A stretch of 64,000 bases of DNA from Pseudobutyrivibrio sp. (GCA_017557435.1 JAFYYR010000003.1:1-64000), one strand, 5' to 3'. Shown: positions 33,888-43,885, numbered from the stretch's first letter. Notes: generated by a model not told the origin, from the sequence alone. Program-made: numbers and translations.

Positions 33888-35960
33888 CTATAATAATTCC
33901 TTTGAATACACTTTATTCCCGTTTTTAATTACTATATAAGCTCTATCTTTCTCGTCGTAAAACGCAGGTAATTCATCACAAAAAGACAAGTTTGCTTTAA
34001 GTTGTCCGCTAGGCATTTTTTCATAATCTTGCAATACATAGTAGGCAAAATGCTCTCCAGTTTGTTCATCTACAATATCTAAATAGACATCTTGTGTAAA
34101 TATATTACTATCATAATTGATTATTGTTCCACTCAATAAAATATTGGAATTTTCAAGTTTTAAATCTAATTTATCTTTTATTCCATTCCATAGGTACTTA
34201 TTGTTATTTCCTTGAAAAACATCATATTCATCTGTATGTATTTTATATATTTTTTTCCCTTCATATGTCTTAACCAAAGTGAAACAAACATTTTTTCCAC
34301 TTCTGTCCTTATAATAATCCAAAGCTAATGCTAACATGTCATCTGTCGGACATATCAAATAAACATTTTCATTATTTATGGAATCAAGGTATATATCAGA
34401 AATACCTCTTTCTTCCAGCAACTTTTGTTTAGTAGGGGTTAAATATGTTGTTAGAAATATATTTTTTAAATATCCTCTTTCAACAAATGCTATTGCATCA
34501 TCTGAAACACACATTTCGTACGTTCCATAACCACCATTTTTTCCCGATGACGTCAATTGTATATATATATGTTCATCATCTTTTGCTGTTTCATTATAAA
34601 ACCGCCTGTTGTTCTCTATCATTCTTGTCGTTTCCTTCTTGTAAAAGAAACAATCGTCGCTATAATATTCATGAGAAATTCCAATTAAAACAATAAAGAC
34701 GGGAAGCCATAGCTTATTAAGCGAAATATCCTTAAAAATATTACCTTCATTTTCTAATAAAAACAAAAATCCAGCAATTGCTATAAGACACAACGCCACA
34801 TCTACTCTATGTCTAAGATATCTTCCCTGCCAAAACATATAATAGTTTAATAACAGCAAAATCAAAAACGAACTAATTGCACATATCACTACTCTTGTCC
34901 TTTTGGTCGCAAGTAAAACCAAAAATAGCATTATATATAATAGAAAAAAAACATCAATAGAAAAAAAACTCAACGGAAAAATCTTAAAAAAATCTTTTAT
35001 TAATGATATCTGAAACAATTTAAGATATTGCTTCCCTCGATTCCCTTTTAAACTATCTATAGAAATACCAACAGCCTTCTCTCTAACTGTCTGATTAGGA
35101 AACATGGGATCATTATTATTTGTATTCCAATATTCAATTTCTGATTTCGTGATTCCTAATTTTTCATATTCATTTGAATTTATATCATAATCTCCATATA
35201 ACAACTCATTATCATATACTTGCGCCCTAAACTTATCATTTTTATAAACTGTTTCCCACGAACTATCTATACCATAATAATGAGATGTCAGAAGCGTAAA
35301 AAATCGAAATATAACATAGGATGATATTATTAAAAATATAGGTTTGAGATTTATCTGTCTTCTATTGGATGAAACATATAATAAAATACTATCAATTATC
35401 CAGAATATAATAGCTACACTCACAATCATAATTAAATATTGTTGTCTCATGCTCATTGACAATATAAACAATACTACGCTAATTGTTTTGGCAAGCCACT
35501 TAGTGTGTATAGATATTATTCCAAAAACAGAAAGGACTCCTACTATCCCCGCTACCTTTGTAAAGGATACAGATATATAACACTCATATCCATACAAAAA
35601 TAATAATCCCCCAGTAATAACATTCCCAATATTCCCCCAGTTATATTCTTGAATTATATAGGTCATTATCACAAGTGAAACAAAAGACATGGTAATTTCA
35701 AGTACATATAACCATTGAATATTTGAACTAATTGCCATTAACAGTTTTAATACAATTGTAATTATATCTCCCATCCACATTAAATGGTTTTCTATTTCCC
35801 CTGAATATATACCATTAAATGTATACCACTGGACCATGTCATCCACGTACATTTGTGGCGAATATATAATCAAAAATCCACTTATTGTTATTAAATTAAC
35901 CAATATAGAAAACACCCATTTGTTTTCCTTATAATATGCCCAATTTATTCGTTTAATCAT
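33888..35960 (-). CDS. Polytopic membrane protein, probable GT-C-type glycosyltransferase
   Basis: The 690-residue protein has about 11-12 membrane helices followed by a C-terminal extracytoplasmic part of about 220 residues. After the first helix the loop YSPQMYVDDMVQWYTFNGIY carries acidic residues (VDDM) at the place where GT-C transferases keep their catalytic Asp. It is not close to a named family. The stretch LFLYGYECYISVSFTKVAGI also appears, in altered form (GYECYMYPSYMKSAI), in 42248-43885, so the two are paralogues. It probably transfers a polyprenyl-phosphate-linked sugar. AGGTAAG precedes the ATG, which overlaps the upstream gene's end. Confidence 0.65.
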   Translation of the reverse strand: MIKRINWAYYKENKWVFSILVNLITISGFLIIYSPQMYVDDMVQWYTFNGIYSGEIENHLMWMGDIITIVLKLLMAISSNIQWLYVLEITMSFVSLVIMTYIIQEYNWGNIGNVITGGLLFLYGYECYISVSFTKVAGIVGVLSVFGIISIHTKWLAKTISVVLFILSMSMRQQYLIMIVSVAIIFWIIDSILLYVSSNRRQINLKPIFLIISSYVIFRFFTLLTSHYYGIDSSWETVYKNDKFRAQVYDNELLYGDYDINSNEYEKLGITKSEIEYWNTNNNDPMFPNQTVREKAVGISIDSLKGNRGKQYLKLFQISLIKDFFKIFPLSFFSIDVFFLLYIMLFLVLLATKRTRVVICAISSFLILLLLNYYMFWQGRYLRHRVDVALCLIAIAGFLFLLENEGNIFKDISLNKLWLPVFIVLIGISHEYYSDDCFFYKKETTRMIENNRRFYNETAKDDEHIYIQLTSSGKNGGYGTYEMCVSDDAIAFVERGYLKNIFLTTYLTPTKQKLLEERGISDIYLDSINNENVYLICPTDDMLALALDYYKDRSGKNVCFTLVKTYEGKKIYKIHTDEYDVFQGNNNKYLWNGIKDKLDLKLENSNILLSGTIINYDSNIFTQDVYLDIVDEQTGEHFAYYVLQDYEKMPSGQLKANLSFCDELPAFYDEKDRAYIVIKNGNKVYSKELL

Positions 35961-37113
35961 TCTTACCTATATCAATTATATTATTACTATTTAAACCTAT
36001 TACTTTCATTGCGAACTCAATATGCTCTTGTGAATAATGGTCATTCGATAAAGAACTATCAAATAAAACTTTATAATTAATTTCGCTCGGCAATGACGAA
36101 ATCAGTGTTGAAGGCCACATAAAATATATCATTTTCGTTTTAATACTACTTATAAATATCTCAGCTGGAATGTTTGATGCAATTTTCACACACTTAATCT
36201 TGTTCGAAAATGTATAGTTTTCATTATCCCTATGATGCTTTTTTAAACATATTTCTCCATTCAAATGTTTTTTAGAAATATAATCACATATGTTTTTGGA
36301 TATATCATTTTTTACTTTATATTCGAACACAATTGGTGAGGTAAACAATATCGCATCATACTCCTCTTTCATATTTTCAATACCAAAGGTTTTCTTTATT
36401 AAATTCGCAAATACTTTTTTATCTACTAAATTCATATCGTGCATTTTTCGAATTTCACGGTATTTTCTATACCGCAAATCATCCGGCCGAGCTGAATAGT
36501 TAATGCAATTATACAGTGGTTTAAAATCATATTCTATTGTCACATCAGCATAACCCATCCTAGATAAAATAAAACCAGCCAATTCAAGCTCTAATCCTTC
36601 TCGACGAATCGCATCCATCCTAGGATATCTTCTATGTTCCACATACGATCTAGCACCATCTTCAATTAAAGAAATATTTTTTTCCCCAGATAATGAAACT
36701 ATCATTCCATTAAAAATTGTTCCTTGATAAACTGTAACGATATTATTGTATTGGTCAATATTAATTACTTCCTTGATTTTCTTCTTTGATAACAAGGTTT
36801 GTTTTCTTATTAAAAAATATGCAAAAAAACTTAAGAATTCTTTAATCTTCTTAAATAAACTACTATCTATCAAAGCATCTTGGTAAATATAAACATCCTT
36901 AAATATTCCTGAACTTTTTGCACATTCCTCTATTTTTACAGTCCAATTACCATTTTCGCTGTTCTTTCCAGCTGGAAGAGCTAATAAATCCCATTCAAAT
37001 TCAGAGCCATACGCTAAATATATCCATAAAAAATCATACAGCGTTTTAGGAGAACTCAAAACAGCTAAATATCTTTCTTTATTTGTATTTATTGGAAATT
37101 CTTTTTTGTCCAT
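35953..37113 (-). CDS. Sialyltransferase-like / polysialyltransferase-fold glycosyltransferase
   Basis: The roughly 386-residue protein resembles the GT52/GT38 group of bacterial sialyltransferases and polysialyltransferases: YLAVLSSPKTLYDFLWIYL at the start, VYQGTIFNGMIV, the ISLIEDGARSYVEHR motif (family Glu/Asp-Asp-Gly), a basic KKHHRDNE motif like the family's KxHPR, and MWPSTLISSLP. With a CMP-nonulosonate pathway in the same operon it is the best candidate to transfer the legionaminic-type sugar. The match is by motif only. The start at 37113 (AGGA upstream, after the previous stop) is chosen over one inside the neighbouring gene. Confidence 0.6.
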   Translation of the reverse strand: MDKKEFPINTNKERYLAVLSSPKTLYDFLWIYLAYGSEFEWDLLALPAGKNSENGNWTVKIEECAKSSGIFKDVYIYQDALIDSSLFKKIKEFLSFFAYFLIRKQTLLSKKKIKEVINIDQYNNIVTVYQGTIFNGMIVSLSGEKNISLIEDGARSYVEHRRYPRMDAIRREGLELELAGFILSRMGYADVTIEYDFKPLYNCINYSARPDDLRYRKYREIRKMHDMNLVDKKVFANLIKKTFGIENMKEEYDAILFTSPIVFEYKVKNDISKNICDYISKKHLNGEICLKKHHRDNENYTFSNKIKCVKIASNIPAEIFISSIKTKMIYFMWPSTLISSLPSEINYKVLFDSSLSNDHYSQEHIEFAMKVIGLNSNNIIDIGKND

Positions 37114-37117
37114 ATAA

Positions 37118-38320
37118 TTAATTCCTATTGCTATTCTCACCAGTTTTAACAATCATTTTTGCTAAACTATCTTTATTCCTAATCAGCTCCCTCATCTCTC
37201 TAACAACGTCAAACTCATAAAACAAATACTTAACTCTTTGATTAAGATAATCCTCAATCTCATCTCCAACTTTAAGCATCTCAATTTCTTTATAAACATG
37301 AGTACTTAATTCTTCATTAACCGAATAATCTAATAACGTACCATTCTGCTCAGCCATTATTCCATAATGACCATAGCCTTTATCTGATGGTTCGCCAATC
37401 TTCATTCCATCGTAACCCATGTCCAATGCTGTTCTAATATATGCTTCATTCCATGGAAATCCTGTAATCTTTTCAAGAAGACATGTAAACTGATTTCCAA
37501 ATATTCTACGCATACCTTCGATGATATACGGCTGATTATCTTTTACAATATACTGTAGGCAAAATATACCATCCTCAAGGTTTAAATCAGCAGCCATATT
37601 TTCTATTATTGAAACCAGTTGATCTTGGTAATTCTCTATACCTTCTGCTGGTAAGGTTTCAGCTTGAATCAAATATGGATTGACATAAGAATAGCAGTCG
37701 CAAGAATTTACACTTACTACTTTACCATCAATAATGTATGTATCAATCGACTGCTGCTTTCCTTCAATATATGGTTCAATAACTATATGCTTATCTCTTG
37801 ATTTTTCAAAAGCTATATCTATCGCTTTCTCTGCCTCATTAGCATTAAATGCCTTGTGGATTCCTTTTCCGCCAGTCAAATCATTCGCTTTTACGATAAT
37901 TGGATATTCACAGCCTTCCACATAATCATAGGCTTTTTCTTTGTCAAAAAATGAAATAGTCTTTGGCGATGGAATATTATGCTTTTCACAGTACTCTTTA
38001 AAGCTAGCCTTGTGGTGGATAAGCATTGCATTTTCGTATGTATCATGACCTTTCCATCCCATCTGCTCTGCAACATAAGCAGCTGTAATTACACCAAAAT
38101 CATTTGCGCAGGATACTATACCCTCTATTCCATTATCTCTTACAAGTTGCAATACTGCTTCTTTGTCTGAATAATCACACGGAATATATTCATCAGCATA
38201 TTTGTGTCCAATTAGTTCTGGAGCATTACCCGTAGTAACTACATATAGCCCCATTTCTTTAGCTTTTTCTATAATAGGTTGCTCGCAAAAACTACCATTA
38301 AGAATCAGAATCTTCTTCAT
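37118..38320 (-). CDS. ATP-grasp carboxylate-amine ligase
   Basis: The 400-residue protein has the ATP-grasp fold: an N-terminal Rossmann-like part (ILILNGSFCEQPIIEKAKEM), the ATP-binding PIIVKANDLTGGKGIHKA, IVIEPYIEGKQQSIDTYII and the metal site in PYIIEGMRRIFGNQF. The family joins a carboxylate to an amine with ATP. In a glycan operon with amino sugars it could form an amide between an amino or hydroxy acid and a sugar, or make a small peptide-like substituent. The exact substrates are unknown. Its start is inside the end of the upstream GT2 gene, so translation is coupled. Confidence 0.83.
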   Translation of the reverse strand: MKKILILNGSFCEQPIIEKAKEMGLYVVTTGNAPELIGHKYADEYIPCDYSDKEAVLQLVRDNGIEGIVSCANDFGVITAAYVAEQMGWKGHDTYENAMLIHHKASFKEYCEKHNIPSPKTISFFDKEKAYDYVEGCEYPIIVKANDLTGGKGIHKAFNANEAEKAIDIAFEKSRDKHIVIEPYIEGKQQSIDTYIIDGKVVSVNSCDCYSYVNPYLIQAETLPAEGIENYQDQLVSIIENMAADLNLEDGIFCLQYIVKDNQPYIIEGMRRIFGNQFTCLLEKITGFPWNEAYIRTALDMGYDGMKIGEPSDKGYGHYGIMAEQNGTLLDYSVNEELSTHVYKEIEMLKVGDEIEDYLNQRVKYLFYEFDVVREMRELIRNKDSLAKMIVKTGENSNRN

Positions 38321-39254
38321 TGATATTTATCTCTTCCTTTACTACAAACTGTGGTGCATTATTAATACTAATGTACATTCTACCAATGTATTCACCGAGT
38401 AATCCAAGCACTAGCATGATGATTCCAAACATAAACATCATTACAGTCATCATGGATGCATATCCCATTGGCATATCCGGATTAGCTATCTTTTTAACTA
38501 TAATTACCACTGCAGTTAAAAATCCTGCGAATGATGATATCATTCCAAGATATGTTGCGAGTCTAAGAGGCTTTTCTGAAAAAGCAGTAAAGCCATTCAT
38601 CCAAAGCCCTATTAGCTTCCTTAATGTATAACCGCTATCACCTGTTATACGTCTACCTCTTTCAATATCAACATTTGCCATATTCTTTGTCACTCTAAGA
38701 ATCAATCCATGAACAAATGGATATGGGTTATCATATTTCACAACTTCTTTTATAATAAAGCTTCTAAATGTATAGAAACTATTTAACTGGATATCCTTTG
38801 GTCTGCCTACAAGTATGCGAGACATTGCAAAACTTATTTTAGATCCAATAGCTCTAATAATTCCTCTCTTGTCCTCCTCGTATCTAGCGGAAACAAGATC
38901 ATACCCCCCATCCATCATTTCATCAATAAGTTTAAACATCTCTTCTGGCGGTGTTTCTCCATCATCATCTAGGCAAACAACTATATCCCCCTGTATATAA
39001 TGAAATCCTGCCATTAAGGCTCCATGCTGTCCAAAATTACGAGAAAGCGATATTACTTTTACTTTTCTATTATTAGAAGCAACTTCTCTTAATTTTTCTA
39101 ATGTATTATCCGGAGAATAATCATTAACACATATTATTTCATAATCATATCTTCCATCATCTATTATTGTCTTTTCAACTCTATCAACCACTCCAGCTAT
39201 TGTCTCTTCACTACGATAACAAGGAATGACTACAGAAATCATTTCTCTTTTCAT
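38298..39254 (-). CDS. GT2 polyprenyl-phosphate glycosyltransferase (GtrB/ArnC/DPM1-like)
   Basis: The 318-residue enzyme has a GT-A domain (ISVVIPCYRSEETIAGVVD, CVNDYSPDNTLEKL, SLSRNFGQHGALMAGF, VCLDDDGETPPEE) and two C-terminal membrane helices. This layout is typical of enzymes that load a sugar on undecaprenyl phosphate on the cytoplasmic side for use by GT-C transferases outside. Several GT-C-like proteins in the operon are possible users. GGGAA precedes the ATG. The sugar is unknown. Confidence 0.9.
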   Translation of the reverse strand: MKREMISVVIPCYRSEETIAGVVDRVEKTIIDDGRYDYEIICVNDYSPDNTLEKLREVASNNRKVKVISLSRNFGQHGALMAGFHYIQGDIVVCLDDDGETPPEEMFKLIDEMMDGGYDLVSARYEEDKRGIIRAIGSKISFAMSRILVGRPKDIQLNSFYTFRSFIIKEVVKYDNPYPFVHGLILRVTKNMANVDIERGRRITGDSGYTLRKLIGLWMNGFTAFSEKPLRLATYLGMISSFAGFLTAVVIIVKKIANPDMPMGYASMMTVMMFMFGIIMLVLGLLGEYIGRMYISINNAPQFVVKEEININEEDSDS

Positions 39255-39269
39255 ATATATTCCCTATTT

Positions 39270-40160
39270 TTATTTTTCTCTAAAATAATCAGCCAACTCT
39301 TTTATAGCTTCATCGATATTTACTTTTGGTTCATAACCTATTTCTTTTTTTATCTTTTCTAATGATACATCCCAGACTCTATTTTCCTCTTTATCTTCTT
39401 TACCATTAAATTGAATCTCTGACTTTGAACCTGTTACTTGTATAATCTCTTCAGCTAAATCCTTATTAGATAATATATTATGACTTGAGAGATTATAAAC
39501 TCCCTGAGCATTTTCATTAGTAATAGCCAAATAGAGCGCTTGAGCTATATCCTTTACATGAATATATGTCTGTTTCCTGCCACCTTTGCCAGCTAAGACA
39601 ATAGGTTTGTTATTTACAGCGTTCTCAACAAAAACGGAGAAGATTGTCTTGGAATTCATACCTATTCCAACAGGTGCAGAAATTCTAAAACTTGATGTTC
39701 TAAGACCAAACATGTCTGTTGCATATTCCGCCAACATTTCTTCCATAACTTTTGTTACATGGTAAACTGTATATGGCCTCAAAGGATGATTTTCAGTAAT
39801 TGGATGCTCAATAGGCGCACCTATAACTGGTAGGCTAGATAATTCCGTAAATACTTTCACATTGTATTTGGTGCAGAACTTTAATATCCTCTCCGTACCA
39901 ACACAATTATGCATTATCACTTCAGTTGTATATGGTTCTCTACGCATGTCAGCAGCTAGATGAACTACTGCATCTATACTCTCATTTGCAAATACCTCTT
40001 CTACTTCTGGCGTACACATGTCACAACTATAATATTTATCAGTATGTGCCTTGCTCTGTTCACTCCGTCCTAGACCAATTATAAAAAAATCCTTTTCTTT
40101 TAAATAATCACATACATGATATCCAATAAATCCATTTGAACCCGTTACTAATACATTCAT
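39270..40160 (-). CDS. NAD-dependent epimerase/dehydratase (extended SDR)
   Basis: The 296-residue protein starts MNVLVTGSNGFIGYHVCDYL (NAD binding) and has the active-site motif YTVYHVTKVMEEML (Tyr-x-x-x-Lys), a VHLAADMRREPY segment and a C-terminal SDR substrate part. It acts on a nucleotide sugar. It may be a 4-keto reductase or an epimerase; the neighbouring genes (WecE-like aminotransferase, acyltransferase, GT2) suggest a deoxy or amino sugar. It overlaps the acyltransferase gene upstream by four bases. The exact activity cannot be read from sequence. Confidence 0.85.
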   Translation of the reverse strand: MNVLVTGSNGFIGYHVCDYLKEKDFFIIGLGRSEQSKAHTDKYYSCDMCTPEVEEVFANESIDAVVHLAADMRREPYTTEVIMHNCVGTERILKFCTKYNVKVFTELSSLPVIGAPIEHPITENHPLRPYTVYHVTKVMEEMLAEYATDMFGLRTSSFRISAPVGIGMNSKTIFSVFVENAVNNKPIVLAGKGGRKQTYIHVKDIAQALYLAITNENAQGVYNLSSHNILSNKDLAEEIIQVTGSKSEIQFNGKEDKEENRVWDVSLEKIKKEIGYEPKVNIDEAIKELADYFREK

Positions 40161-41086
40161 TTTCTTCTTTTCCCTACTTTATATAAAATCTTGTCATACA
40201 AATAGTGAAGCAAAACACCGCCGAACAAAGCTACCACCCAAAATACAATTATAGCTAAAGGATATTTCAATTTATTTAAAACTGGTATCACTGTAATTTG
40301 TACTAAATATATCTCAAGAGTGCTAGATGCTATTAAATTTATAATTTTTGGAATAGTCCAATCAGAATATTTTTCATTTATAGAAAGTGCCCAAACAAGA
40401 ACACTAATTCCAAATATTGTCATTCCAAAATGAATTAAAAACTGCCACTCAAAATATCTATTCAGTACTTTTATATTATAGTATTCGAAGAACCATATAA
40501 TAAACCCAAATCCACCTGTTAAAACGCACCACGCAGGATTAGGATATTTTATCTTGTCGATAGTTCTCTTCACCAATCCCCCCATAAGCATGATAATAAA
40601 ATAAAAATACACTTTAAAGAAGGATAACCCACCAAGTTCAACAAAAAAAGTATCCTTATCTGACATCATATATATACAAATATAAAACAATATATGTAAT
40701 AAAATTCCTATTACATAACCGTTATTGCATCTATCTACATAATAAAACGGAACATAATAGATGAGTATGGCTATAACAAACCAAAATCTTGTAATATGAT
40801 AATATGCTGAATATTGATATATACCATATGTAATAAGAGATATTATAGTCATCAATATAGTCAGGGGCAGTAATCTATTCCACCTTCTAAGAAGCCACGA
40901 TCTAATATTTGAAGTTACTCCTCCCAACAAAAATCCAGATACTGCGAAAAAAATAGCATTTCCCCATCCACCACCTAATTTGAACAATGGATTCAAGTAC
41001 ATACAATGACTATTTGTAATAAAAATACAAGCAAAAAACTTTATTAAATCTATAAAATTATTACGTTGGTTATCACTATTACTCAT
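40157..41086 (-). CDS. Acyltransferase 3 family membrane protein
   Basis: The 309-residue integral membrane protein has about ten helices. NFIDLIKFFACIFITNSHC at the start, with a histidine at the end of helix 1 (Ser-His instead of the more usual His-His/His-Ser), and NAIFFAVSGFLLGG following, place it in the acyltransferase 3 family. It likely O- or N-acetylates a sugar of the glycan outside or at the membrane. It is the second member in the operon (compare 8533-9633). Overlap at both ends with neighbouring genes indicates coupled translation. Confidence 0.83.
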   Translation of the reverse strand: MSNSDNQRNNFIDLIKFFACIFITNSHCMYLNPLFKLGGGWGNAIFFAVSGFLLGGVTSNIRSWLLRRWNRLLPLTILMTIISLITYGIYQYSAYYHITRFWFVIAILIYYVPFYYVDRCNNGYVIGILLHILFYICIYMMSDKDTFFVELGGLSFFKVYFYFIIMLMGGLVKRTIDKIKYPNPAWCVLTGGFGFIIWFFEYYNIKVLNRYFEWQFLIHFGMTIFGISVLVWALSINEKYSDWTIPKIINLIASSTLEIYLVQITVIPVLNKLKYPLAIIVFWVVALFGGVLLHYLYDKILYKVGKRRK

Positions 41087-41087
41087 G

Positions 41088-42224
41088 CTACTTCTTATTA
41101 TAAAACTCTTTCACCTTCTCACAAACATAATCTACTTCATCTTGCTTTAATCCATAATACATAGGAAGTCTTACTATACGTTCACTTTCTGTAGTAGTAC
41201 GTCTATCCTCGCCATTAAATCTGCCTAGCTTTTTGCCTGCAACAGAAGAATGAAGTGGTACATAATGGAATACAGCACCTATTCCATTAGACTTCAGGAA
41301 GTTGATTAGTTCTGTTCTCTCATCTAAATCCTTAGCCTTTATATAAAACATATGGGCATTATGAGTACAGTCTTCAGGAATATATGGTAGGAATATCTTC
41401 TCCTCACGTTGTAGTGATTCTAACTGCTCATAATAGGATTCCCAAGATCTCATTCTATCTGCAGTTATTTCCTCTGCCATCTCAAGTTGTGCCCATAAAT
41501 ACGCTGCATTTAACTCACTTGGTAAATATGATGAGCCTGCAGCCTGCCATGAATACTTATCAACCTCACCTCTAAAAAACTGGCTACGGTTAGTACCCTT
41601 TTCGCGAATAATCTCTGCTCTAAGTACATTGCCATCATCCTTAATAAGTAGAGCTCCACCTTCACCCATAGAGAAATTTTTAGTCTCATGGAAACTAAAG
41701 CAGCCATAATCACCTATTGTACCTAATGCCTTGCCCTTGTATGTGCTCATGATTCCCTGTGCTGCATCCTCAATAACATATAAATTATTTCTCCTGGCTA
41801 TATCCATTATCTCATCCATGTTACAAGCTACACCTGCATAGTGGACTGGGACAATCGCTTTTGTTTTAGGAGTGATAGCATCTTCTATCAATTTCTCATT
41901 TATATTCATAGTCTTACGACGAATATCTACAAATACTACTTTTGCACCACGAAGAACGAATGCATCTGCTGTAGACACAAAAGTATATGATGGCATAATA
42001 ACCTCATCTCCTGGCTGTATCTCTGCAAGAAGAGCCGCCATCTCTGTAGCATGTGTACATGATGTAGTAAGAAGAGCCTTCTCTGTTCCAGTCTTCTCTT
42101 CAAGCCATTTGCTACATTTTTTTGTGTATTCTCCATCACCACAAATCTTGTGCTTTTTTATTGCGTCCATAATATAGTCTTGCTCTTTTCCCACATATGG
42201 AGGCACATTAAAATTGATATTCAT
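41088..42224 (-). CDS. wecE: dTDP-4-amino-4,6-dideoxygalactose transaminase
   Basis: The 378-residue PLP enzyme closely fits WecE/RffA: start INFNVPPYVGKEQDYIMDAI, KALLTTSCTHATEMAALL, MPSYTFVSTADAFVLRGA, PVHYAGVACNMDEI, and the Schiff-base Lys182 in FSFHETKNFSMGEGGAL. It converts dTDP-4-keto-6-deoxyglucose to dTDP-Fuc4N using glutamate. The rmlA/rmlB genes that would supply the substrate are not in the window. The gene is richer in GC than the membrane-protein genes around it. GGGAAAAGGG precedes the ATG. Confidence 0.93.
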   Translation of the reverse strand: MNINFNVPPYVGKEQDYIMDAIKKHKICGDGEYTKKCSKWLEEKTGTEKALLTTSCTHATEMAALLAEIQPGDEVIMPSYTFVSTADAFVLRGAKVVFVDIRRKTMNINEKLIEDAITPKTKAIVPVHYAGVACNMDEIMDIARRNNLYVIEDAAQGIMSTYKGKALGTIGDYGCFSFHETKNFSMGEGGALLIKDDGNVLRAEIIREKGTNRSQFFRGEVDKYSWQAAGSSYLPSELNAAYLWAQLEMAEEITADRMRSWESYYEQLESLQREEKIFLPYIPEDCTHNAHMFYIKAKDLDERTELINFLKSNGIGAVFHYVPLHSSVAGKKLGRFNGEDRRTTTESERIVRLPMYYGLKQDEVDYVCEKVKEFYNKK

Positions 42225-42247
42225 ATATTTTCCCTTTTCCCAATGTA

Positions 42248-43885
42248 TTATTCAATAATCTTGTAATTGTCTAGATTCAATTCTCCATCTCCTAAATACA
42301 ATACTGTACCAGGAACACAGTCAAAATACTGGACCAGATTATATTGAGGAAATATACAACAATTGCCATTCATAGTAATTATCCTATCATCCGCGCTCAC
42401 TTTCGCGTCATATGGTGTATAAATACTATAGCTTTTTAGCATGGAATTAATATTTAATACTTCTGTTTTATCCTCTCTAACAGTAGATTCAATCCATTCC
42501 TGAATAGTACTGCTAGGATTAGTAGTAACAATATGATTACTAAAATTGTTGTATAACACCACCCCTAATACCATAAGATATACTACAAATTCTTTTGGAG
42601 ATATATCTATACTATCATCCGAATTGGATAATATCCAATATATTACAGGTAAAAAAGCTATCATCTGAGCTACTCGATTATCCCAAGCATAGTTAAAATA
42701 TAATATTCCATAACTTATTAAAATATAAATAATCGAAAGAATTATTATGATTTCTTTTTGCTTTTTATCCTTACTGATATTAAAGGTATATATAGCTATA
42801 ATAAATAGATATAAATAGCCCACTTTGATTGTTCGAATTGGAACCGTCCTAAAAAACTCCAGCAAATGCTCTCCGTTAAAACTAATTTTCTCATCCGCTA
42901 ATACTTTTAAAAAGGAAAGGCTTTCTTTTGATCTATTTTTTACTAAGTATTCGTCTCCAGAATACATATATTTGTACTGATTAGCATTAATACCTAGTTC
43001 TTCATCAAATTTTTCTGAATACTTTGGATACCCAAATACTGTAAGCTTTTCTATATCCCCTCTATACTCTAAAATTAATTCTCCTTCTTCTCCATCTTTA
43101 GTATATACATATCTGTCTGCCCCGTAAAACACGAGTACCACTAATAAACTAGCAACTATTCCAATTGTAGGGGCTAATAATTCCTTGCTACACTTCTTAT
43201 TTATAAGTAGCTGAAGAGCGGATATAACTATTCCACATATTAGACCTATTATCATACTTTTAATAGAAAGTAAGCCAGCTATAAATAGCCCTATACTAGG
43301 TATTAAATAATATAAAATATCCTTCTCTCTTCTATATATATGTAGTGCTGCTACTGTCATGGCAAAAGCACATATAATTGCACTTTTCATATAGGAAGGA
43401 TACATATAGCACTCGTAGCCTACAAAAATATTGAATACAACTGTTGTTATCTGCTTTATTCTCCCATGATTATCAAACAATATCAAATAATTAAGCGCAC
43501 TTATAGAAATAAAGGCCAATAAAACCACAAACCAAGTATACCATGCTACACTTGGCACCAGTTTTATCAAGCCTTTTATTATTCTCATTAAAAACATATT
43601 GGAAAACGCCACATGAGATGTAGGTGATGTATCCGTAACATTGCATAACAATGCTTGCATCACTACATCTGTATTATACTCATATCTTCCATATGCAATT
43701 AAATTCAATACTAAATAAACACAAATATTAAAAAACAAAGATAGCCCCTTTGGTGTATGAAGCATCTTTTTTCCATTAGATAATAGATTAAAAATTTTAT
43801 CACCAAACGAACTATCAAAGTCTTTTATTTTAATCGCGTATTCTTTTTTACGTAGTCTCTTCAAAAACTCCATGCCCCATCTCAT
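42248..43885 (-). CDS. Polytopic membrane protein, probable GT-C-type glycosyltransferase
   Basis: The 545-residue protein has a basic cytoplasmic N-terminus, about eleven membrane helices and a short extracytoplasmic tail. The first external loop (YGRYEYNTDVVMQALL) has an acidic residue where GT-C enzymes place the catalytic Asp. IFVGYECYMYPSYMKSAII is a variant of the stretch found in 33888-35960, marking the two as paralogues. It probably uses a polyprenyl-phosphate sugar, which the GT2 protein directly upstream could supply. The start overlaps that gene's stop by one base, and no strong ribosome site is seen. Confidence 0.65.
   Translation of the reverse strand: MRWGMEFLKRLRKKEYAIKIKDFDSSFGDKIFNLLSNGKKMLHTPKGLSLFFNICVYLVLNLIAYGRYEYNTDVVMQALLCNVTDTSPTSHVAFSNMFLMRIIKGLIKLVPSVAWYTWFVVLLAFISISALNYLILFDNHGRIKQITTVVFNIFVGYECYMYPSYMKSAIICAFAMTVAALHIYRREKDILYYLIPSIGLFIAGLLSIKSMIIGLICGIVISALQLLINKKCSKELLAPTIGIVASLLVVLVFYGADRYVYTKDGEEGELILEYRGDIEKLTVFGYPKYSEKFDEELGINANQYKYMYSGDEYLVKNRSKESLSFLKVLADEKISFNGEHLLEFFRTVPIRTIKVGYLYLFIIAIYTFNISKDKKQKEIIIILSIIYILISYGILYFNYAWDNRVAQMIAFLPVIYWILSNSDDSIDISPKEFVVYLMVLGVVLYNNFSNHIVTTNPSSTIQEWIESTVREDKTEVLNINSMLKSYSIYTPYDAKVSADDRIITMNGNCCIFPQYNLVQYFDCVPGTVLYLGDGELNLDNYKIIE

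Noticed and set aside
41510-42177. Long open frames overlapping wecE on other frames and on the plus strand
   Set aside because: They lack ribosome sites and recognisable domains; they are shadows of the wecE coding sequence. The same holds for all other plus-strand frames between 4 and 64 kb.
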